Shown here: positions 15,824 to 21,060 of the stretch, one piece after another
How the letters are laid out: each line of letters starts with the position of its first letter
Numbering within the stretch: the first letter of the stretch is position 1
Assembly: GCA_032718475.1 (NCBI GenBank)
Contig: JAUCBJ010005813.1
Coordinates: forward strand, 1-21,060
DNA: 21,060 bases
Source of the DNA: Nemertoderma westbladi
Lineage: Eukaryota; Xenacoelomorpha; Nemertodermatida; Nemertodermatidae
Direction: 5' to 3'
Notes under the pieces: model-generated
Databases searched by the model: none
Seen by the model: the letters and a program-made list of their open reading frames with translations, nothing else
What the model was told of the DNA's origin: nothing
Position numbers and translations under genes: made by a program

Positions 15824-18800
15824 TCAGCCGAAAGAGTTGTAAGTTAATCTTTCTGGAGGTTTGCAGATTCGCCCCGATCGTCGGTTCACTGGAGAATCCA
15901 TGGAGGGTTGTATGTCTGTTTGTAAGTTTTGGGGTCTAGTGTATGAGTCTGTTGTTGGTATATTCACATCATTAGCAGAACTACTCATTTGGTTGTTGGA
16001 ACTGGAATCAATATTTAATAATTCGGGTTGTATGGGTCGAAGGTAACATCTGTTTCGCCATAGAACGCGTCCTGATGCGAAACGGAGCCTGTATCGTCGA
16101 TGATTGTCCGTTTCGACTACTAAAGCCAACTTATCCCATCTATGAGAATTTAGATCTCTTACTATAACGGTGGAGCCAACTTTTATATTTTTTAATGCAA
16201 CTGCACTTCGATTATAATAATATCTCCGTTTATCAGCAGTGTTTAAGCGGTTTCTATCAGCAATGTCTGCATCTTTCTGCCACTCGCTACAATAGGATCT
16301 CCAATGAGTTGGGACGAGTGATCGTAAGGGATGACCGAATACTCGTTGCGCTGGGGATAATCCATCTTCATTTGGAGTATTTCGTAATTCTAGTAGGCCC
16401 GCTAGAAAATCATCCGAATTCATATTGCCACCAGTTTTGGCCAACAAATATTTTATCTTTTTCACATTCACCTCTGCGTGTCCATTACTTTTTGGATATC
16501 CTGGGGTTGATGATTGCCACTTGACTCCCCATTCTCTAAAAAATTGCTGTGTTTCTTCAGCTGCAAATTGAGACCCATTGTCTGATGAAAGGATGTTAGG
16601 GACTCCCAACATTGCGAAATATTGTCTCAATACCTTTATATTATCAGATGCTGTAGGTGCATTCTTAAACTTATCAACAAGGGGGTAACCCGAAGTGCGA
16701 TCAACATATACTATATAGTATGCTCCACCATACTGAAAAAAATCTGCTGACACAGATTGAAAAATTCGAGCCGGAATGATGTGTTGCAACATTGGTTCAG
16801 TTGGAAGGGATGGGCGAAAATGTTGACATTCTAAACAAGTTTCAACAGTATTTGTGATATCAGAATTAAATCCAGGCCAGTAAACGGACTGACGTGCCCG
16901 TCTCTTAGTTCTTTCTATTCCCTGGTGACTTGCGTGTAACCGCTTCAATATATCTTTTACCCCAGATGGTGGAACAACAATTTGAGCACCTTTCAGAATC
17001 AAGCCATCATCTATCGACAATTCTCCACAAATCTTTCTGAATTGTTGAACATAGGCACTAAATTCTGAATCTTTCATTATAAAATCATTGCGTATAGCAT
17101 CAATCAATAGCAAATAATCACTATCGGATTTCGCACATTCCTTCAATTTATCTAGAGTAATATCTGGAATATCACCATTTATGGCTGCCTCATTAACTGC
17201 ATTTAAAAATATAGCAGACTGTTCATATATCAGTTCATCATCTGAATCATCATTATTGCTATCTGGATCTGAAATCGGGGCTCTTGATAAAGCATCTGGT
17301 ATTAAATGTTCTTTTCCTTTTTTCCATACAACATTGAAGTTATAACTGGACAATTTAGAACGGTAATTTAATACCCTGGTATTCTCTATATCAATCAGAC
17401 CATATCGGTTGAACATTGTTTCTAGGGGTTTGTGATCTGTTATTACAGTGAATGATTCTAATCCTGCTAAATAAACATGACATTTTCGAATCGACCATAA
17501 GATTGCCAAGGCTTCCAATTCAACTATAGCATATCTGGTTTCAGCTTCTTTTAAAAATCTGCTTCCGCACTGTATAAGTTTCCAATATCCTGATTGTTTT
17601 TGCAATAAAACAAAACCAATGCCATGTAAGCGAGAAACGTCCGTTTGCAAACAGGTCTCTGCATTCGGGTCAAACATTCCAAGAACAGGGGGTCTTAGTA
17701 AAGCAGCTTTGACTTTTTTGAAAGACTGGTTATGTTCTGGTAACCATATGAATTCGTTTCTCGAACTTAATAATCCACGAAGGGGACTAGCTGCAGATGC
17801 AACTTCCGAACTAAAAGAACCCAATTGGTTCACGAGACCTAGGAAGCTTCGGAGGTCAGTCCGAGTGGTAGGTATTGGAAAGTCTGAAATGGCATTCACT
17901 TTGTTGGGGTCTGCTGATATGTTTCCATGTGATATTTTATATCCAACAAAATCAATCTCTTTGGATATAAGAATAGATTTATTTTTGTTTACAGTAAGAT
18001 TATAATATGCGCATCTTTCTAGGACATCACAAACGGTGCTCACAAGTTTTCTGATAGTTGGAGACCCCATAGCAATGTCATCTGTAACTTTCTGAACATT
18101 TAATCCTATGAAAGCCTGATCACCACGGTATGAAAAGCTATCGCCTGTTGAAATAAATCCCATAGGGGAACGTAAAAACTTAAATTTTCCAAATGGTGTG
18201 ATAAACACAGTTAACTCTTGTGATTTAGTATCAAGCGGCATTTGCCAGTATCCTTTCACTAAGTCAATCTTAGCAAAATAGTTGTCTTCTATTGTTAAAC
18301 CAGATATTGCTTCTTTTGGTGTTTTTGTGTGGTAAGAAGTTCGTAAAACCTGGCAATTTAATTTGGTTAAGTCTACGCAGAGACGTACATCGCCATTTGG
18401 TTTTGGGGCCACAACTAATGGATGACACCAAACAGTTGGAAAATCGCCAACAGGTTCTATAATTTTTCTTTGAACCATATAATCTAAATTATGTTTGACT
18501 TTATCTCTTAAAGCATAAGGGATTTGACGGGCAGTATGAACTGCATATGGTACTGCATTTGGTTTTAGTGTTATTGTCATTGGGTTTCCAACCTTTTCAC
18601 CACACATAGGCCTAAGTTCTCTAGCATCATCAAATACAATTGAATAAATGCTGTATATTTTACAGTTAATTTCATTCAAAAGTTCATGTGATAAATTGCT
18701 GGTGTTGTTAGGTAAATTATTCAGCCAATCAGAACGGTTTGGCCAAATATCCGAATTGGGGCATGATGCTTCTTTTATACTGTGCGCTGCTGAATTGCAG

Positions 18801-20644
18801 TCGTTTTTTGTACATTCATCTATAGCAAGACCAGATGTGGACAATGATGTGGGTGTTATAGTTGACACTGAAACATTATCATTCCCCATAGGTTTTGGAA
18901 ATATTGAACTTACAATTGTTAACTGTTTGCAAGTCTCTAGAGATAAATACAATCCCTGAACATCGAAACAAACTACAATAGTTGTACTGGTTGTATGTAT
19001 CCCGACTGATATAATTGCTTTAAATGTACCAACTTGTTCCAAAATTGTTCGACCAACAGTAAAAATGCGACATTTTATCTTGGGACCAAGCACACATTTG
19101 TTGACTAATCCACTCTCATTAAACATATCAATACCCATAACTGTAGCACCTGCACCTGTATCAGCCCAAGCTGTAACACTACATTGAAACTGGGAATCAT
19201 TCAATGTCAAGTTTACTTCAATTAATGGTTTAACACCAGCAATGGCACCACAAATCGATGTGTTTATAAATAAATCATGATTTTCCTCTTCATTCATGTA
19301 TAGTGAATCTATAAATAAAACTGAATCATCTCCTAATTCATCCTCTTCAAAAGAATCACTTTGATTGGAGAGGTTGATTGCAGCTAATTTTTGTGATGGA
19401 CACACAATGGAATAATGTCCCTTGCCATCACAACAAACACATGTTGAATTTAATGCAGGGCACTTATTCATTGTCTGATGACCACGTTGACCGCACTGGC
19501 CACATCGATCAGTATTAATAAAATCTTTTTTCTTTATTTCCTTAATTCTAGGTTTACTAACTTTGCGGGATTTGTCATCACTTTGTTTTACATTCCATTT
19601 TCTCTTATTATATTCAGTTCTATTTATATTAATAGATGTATCAACACAATGACTTACCTTTCCTAAGCTTTTAGAAGCTATTCGTGCAGATTCTAATGTA
19701 ATTATAAATTTTCGTGATGCATTGAAATCTAGTGGCGGATCCTGGGCGATTAGTTTTTCGCGGTCTTGATCGTTGGATATCGCAAGTATTAATAATGCAG
19801 TATGCAACCTATCTGCTGTAACAGTTGATGTACTGGCATACTCTCCCAACTCGATTATTTCGTTACACACAGAAGTATAACTTTGGCTTTCTTTCTGTCT
19901 TATTGAAAGCAATGACCGCCAATCCAAATTTGCGTTACGGAGTGAACGAAGATATTCTTGAATATGAGTATGAATTTCTTCAATATCTAAATCAGTATCT
20001 GCAGGGATTGATAGCGTGCGATGAATAATAGTTAAAAATCCTGGGGAGCAACAATCCCAAAAACATGCAACTTGTTTGGTCTGGCTTCGCGATTCAAGAT
20101 CCATTAAGTTATAGTAATTATTCCACAGAGCTCGCCATTCCTTAAACCTTCTAAAATCTGTATCCGATTCCAGTGTTACAGGGCGTCGAGCTGTTATTTT
20201 AGGTAAGTTATCCTGTAGTTCTCTACCCCGCCACTGTCTTTCATCAGTAGGCCTAATTGAGGATGTACTGGAATTGGCCATGGCAGCCGCAATAGCTATT
20301 TCACGCGCATTGTGAGCATTGGCCAGAGTTTCAAACTCAGCTAGTTGCTCTTGTGCTTTAAGTAGATCTTCCTCGAAATCGTCAATATCTTTGTCCCCAT
20401 CTGTTGCTACTGCATCTGGGTGACACAAAACGGCCATATCGCTCTCTCTAAAACGGTCAAACTTCTTCGACCAGTCACTAATCCGTATCGAAATCTGCGT
20501 CGGAAATGAACGATCTACTGGTTCAATTGCCTCGTAACTTCCGATCACTGCTAGGCCAGCACGTTGAGCTTTGGTTACAGCAGATTTAAAACCCCGCCGA
20601 GATGCCTTCAAACCAGAAATATCAAGGCCTGCTTTAGTCGTCAT
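15824..20644 (-). CDS. Ty3/Mag-like gag-pol polyprotein (1606 aa)
   Basis: A single unbroken frame, ATG at 20644 to TGA at 15824-15826. Order: gag/capsid-like region (to ~370); two zinc knuckles, C381/C384/H389/C395 (one residue longer than canonical) and C402/C405/H410/C415; aspartic protease ADTGA (D495); reverse transcriptase with KIDLVKGYW (D794), SPMGFISTGD and TDDIAMG (D855, D856); RNase H D1002, E1044, D1070, D1117; integrase zinc site H1237/H1240/C1270/C1273; integrase core D1301, D1355, E1391 (D-53-D-35-E); an SH3-like C-terminal domain around 1485-1537. These act together in particle assembly, reverse transcription and integration. Gag and Pol are fused with no frameshift or stop between them, so how their ratio is set is unclear. 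The residues before the catalytic DD are V-T rather than the usual Y-V. There is no envelope gene. Confidence 0.95.
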   Translation of the reverse strand: MTTKAGLDISGLKASRRGFKSAVTKAQRAGLAVIGSYEAIEPVDRSFPTQISIRISDWSKKFDRFRESDMAVLCHPDAVATDGDKDIDDFEEDLLKAQEQLAEFETLANAHNAREIAIAAAMANSSTSSIRPTDERQWRGRELQDNLPKITARRPVTLESDTDFRRFKEWRALWNNYYNLMDLESRSQTKQVACFWDCCSPGFLTIIHRTLSIPADTDLDIEEIHTHIQEYLRSLRNANLDWRSLLSIRQKESQSYTSVCNEIIELGEYASTSTVTADRLHTALLILAISNDQDREKLIAQDPPLDFNASRKFIITLESARIASKSLGKVSHCVDTSININRTEYNKRKWNVKQSDDKSRKVSKPRIKEIKKKDFINTDRCGQCGQRGHQTMNKCPALNSTCVCCDGKGHYSIVCPSQKLAAINLSNQSDSFEEDELGDDSVLFIDSLYMNEEENHDLFINTSICGAIAGVKPLIEVNLTLNDSQFQCSVTAWADTGAGATVMGIDMFNESGLVNKCVLGPKIKCRIFTVGRTILEQVGTFKAIISVGIHTTSTTIVVCFDVQGLYLSLETCKQLTIVSSIFPKPMGNDNVSVSTITPTSLSTSGLAIDECTKNDCNSAAHSIKEASCPNSDIWPNRSDWLNNLPNNTSNLSHELLNEINCKIYSIYSIVFDDARELRPMCGEKVGNPMTITLKPNAVPYAVHTARQIPYALRDKVKHNLDYMVQRKIIEPVGDFPTVWCHPLVVAPKPNGDVRLCVDLTKLNCQVLRTSYHTKTPKEAISGLTIEDNYFAKIDLVKGYWQMPLDTKSQELTVFITPFGKFKFLRSPMGFISTGDSFSYRGDQAFIGLNVQKVTDDIAMGSPTIRKLVSTVCDVLERCAYYNLTVNKNKSILISKEIDFVGYKISHGNISADPNKVNAISDFPIPTTRTDLRSFLGLVNQLGSFSSEVASAASPLRGLLSSRNEFIWLPEHNQSFKKVKAALLRPPVLGMFDPNAETCLQTDVSRLHGIGFVLLQKQSGYWKLIQCGSRFLKEAETRYAIVELEALAILWSIRKCHVYLAGLESFTVITDHKPLETMFNRYGLIDIENTRVLNYRSKLSSYNFNVVWKKGKEHLIPDALSRAPISDPDSNNDDSDDELIYEQSAIFLNAVNEAAINGDIPDITLDKLKECAKSDSDYLLLIDAIRNDFIMKDSEFSAYVQQFRKICGELSIDDGLILKGAQIVVPPSGVKDILKRLHASHQGIERTKRRARQSVYWPGFNSDITNTVETCLECQHFRPSLPTEPMLQHIIPARIFQSVSADFFQYGGAYYIVYVDRTSGYPLVDKFKNAPTASDNIKVLRQYFAMLGVPNILSSDNGSQFAAEETQQFFREWGVKWQSSTPGYPKSNGHAEVNVKKIKYLLAKTGGNMNSDDFLAGLLELRNTPNEDGLSPAQRVFGHPLRSLVPTHWRSYCSEWQKDADIADRNRLNTADKRRYYYNRSAVALKNIKVGSTVIVRDLNSHRWDKLALVVETDNHRRYRLRFASGRVLWRNRCYLRPIQPELLNIDSSSNNQMSSSANDVNIPTTDSYTRPQNLQTDIQPSMDSPVNRRSGRICKPPERLTYNSFG

Positions 20645-20873
20645 TGTTCAGCTTTCACCTGATAATGGTGGACAAGAGCTATCCAGCCCTAGTTGCCTAG
20701 CTGATATTTAGTACCGGTATTACACTACCAGTACTTCAGTCAGTCAGTACTTGCAGTCCTGCGCACTGCAGGTTCGGTAAGTTGACGCCGTATAGCATAA
20801 ATAATAGAGTGGTCCTTCTGTCTCACATAAAACTAGAACACACTGTTCATTATATAGTAGTTTTATCAGTAAG
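20645..20873 (-). other. 5' leader of the Ty3 element
   Basis: About 229 bp between the primer-binding site and the start codon, where packaging signals would be expected. It contains a cagtcagtcagtac run and a taccggta word. No other frame of note. Confidence 0.75.
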
Positions 20874-20891
20874 ATCCTACTCGCAGCGCCA
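20874..20891 (-). promoter_or_regulatory. Primer-binding site, tRNA-Ser-like
   Basis: Directly after the 5' LTR the minus strand reads TGGCGCTGCGAGTAGGAT. It is complementary to a tRNA 3' end of the form ATCCTACTCGCAGCGCCA, which resembles animal tRNA-Ser (CAGCG before CCA, and a TCCTGC-like T arm). This primes minus-strand DNA synthesis. The tRNA assignment is from recalled tRNA-Ser ends and should be checked against the host set. Confidence 0.75.
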
Positions 20892-21060
20892 TGTAATGTA
20901 TAGAAGGAGTGACTACTGTCCGTGCCTGTCTATTATCAATTGTCTGGCCGTTATAAGTACCGCACTGCAATACATACTAAAACTAGTTACCGGTATCAAA
21001 ACCTCCACCAGTAGGCCTATCTACCATGGCCTACTTTATACACAATATACTAATATACCA
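20892..21060 (-). repeat. 5' LTR of the Ty3 element
   Basis: Identical to 15516-15684 over 169 bp and ending on the last base of the window. In element orientation TATAAA lies about 20 bp from the LTR start (plus-strand tttata at 21035-21040) and would be the core promoter, driving transcription leftward, antisense to CK2 alpha. Confidence 0.93.

Larger units (their letters stand above)
15516..21060 (-). mobile_element. Full-length Ty3/Gypsy (Mag-like) LTR retrotransposon
   Basis: A complete element of 5545 bp in antisense orientation to CK2 alpha: 169-bp LTRs at both ends, a primer-binding site, one long gag-pol frame and a polypurine tract. The LTRs are identical over all 169 bp and the frame has no stop or frameshift, so the insertion is young and possibly still mobile. 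The left flank is the minisatellite. The right flank is outside the window, so the target duplication cannot be checked. Short LTRs, a Ser-type primer site, two zinc knuckles and a single fused frame fit the Mag-like branch. That branch assignment is from memory of the family, not from a tree. Confidence 0.95.

Noticed and set aside
15861-20028. Several plus-strand frames opposite the gag-pol gene
   Set aside because: They are shadows of the 1606-codon minus-strand frame, which has clear family motifs.

Overview
The window looks like nuclear DNA of an invertebrate animal: AT-rich, crowded with transposable elements and simple repeats, with one intron-bearing host gene. Animal-type BEL/Pao, Ty3 (Mag-like), non-LTR and pogo-like elements, a tRNA-derived SINE-like segment and casein kinase 2 alpha exons with GT-AG introns all point to a metazoan. 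The species cannot be fixed from the sequence alone. The palindromic words TAGGCCTA and ACCGGT recur and may be a signature of this genome.

Layout. Positions 1-900 are AT-rich tandem repeats. Positions 1388-3234 form a candidate DNA element with 29-bp terminal inverted repeats, a 5-bp target duplication and a cluster of AGTCCAATATTGGACT-type palindromes near its right end. Two copies of a dispersed family carrying a broken reverse-transcriptase C-terminus lie at 1831-2368 (inside that element) and 3827-4549; the second contains a perfect 47-bp inverted repeat. Positions 4740-5598 (minus) are a broken pogo/Tigger-like DDE transposase with a C-terminal PHD finger. Positions 5828-6907 (minus) are a decayed BEL/Pao integrase and its C-terminal domain, followed by a likely polypurine tract and LTR start. 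Positions 8284-8999 (minus) are a 5'-truncated non-LTR retrotransposon bounded by a perfect 12-bp target-site duplication.

The host gene is casein kinase 2 catalytic subunit alpha on the plus strand. Coding exon 1 is 9275-9396 and coding exon 2 is 11521-11632; together they encode the first 78 residues, through the ATP-binding lysine. Neither exon stands out as a long open frame. The rest of the gene should lie to the right of the window. Intron 1 holds a hAT-like non-autonomous element (10679-11332). Intron 2 holds another short inverted-repeat element with poly-C tracts and a SINE-like segment (12015-12597), a 2.2-kb, 40-bp-unit minisatellite (13289-15515), and an apparently intact Ty3/Mag-like LTR retrotransposon in antisense orientation (15516-21060).

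The Ty3 element is the freshest feature. Its two 169-bp LTRs are identical, its 1606-codon gag-pol frame is unbroken with all catalytic residues visible, and its primer-binding site resembles the 3' end of tRNA-Ser. It sits inside the minisatellite, and the window ends on the last base of its 5' LTR. No wholly new gene system is evident. The most unusual items are the AG-free, branchpoint-plus-polypyrimidine minisatellite in a kinase intron, the young intronic retroelement, the palindrome-rich inverted-repeat element, and the perfect 47-bp hairpin.
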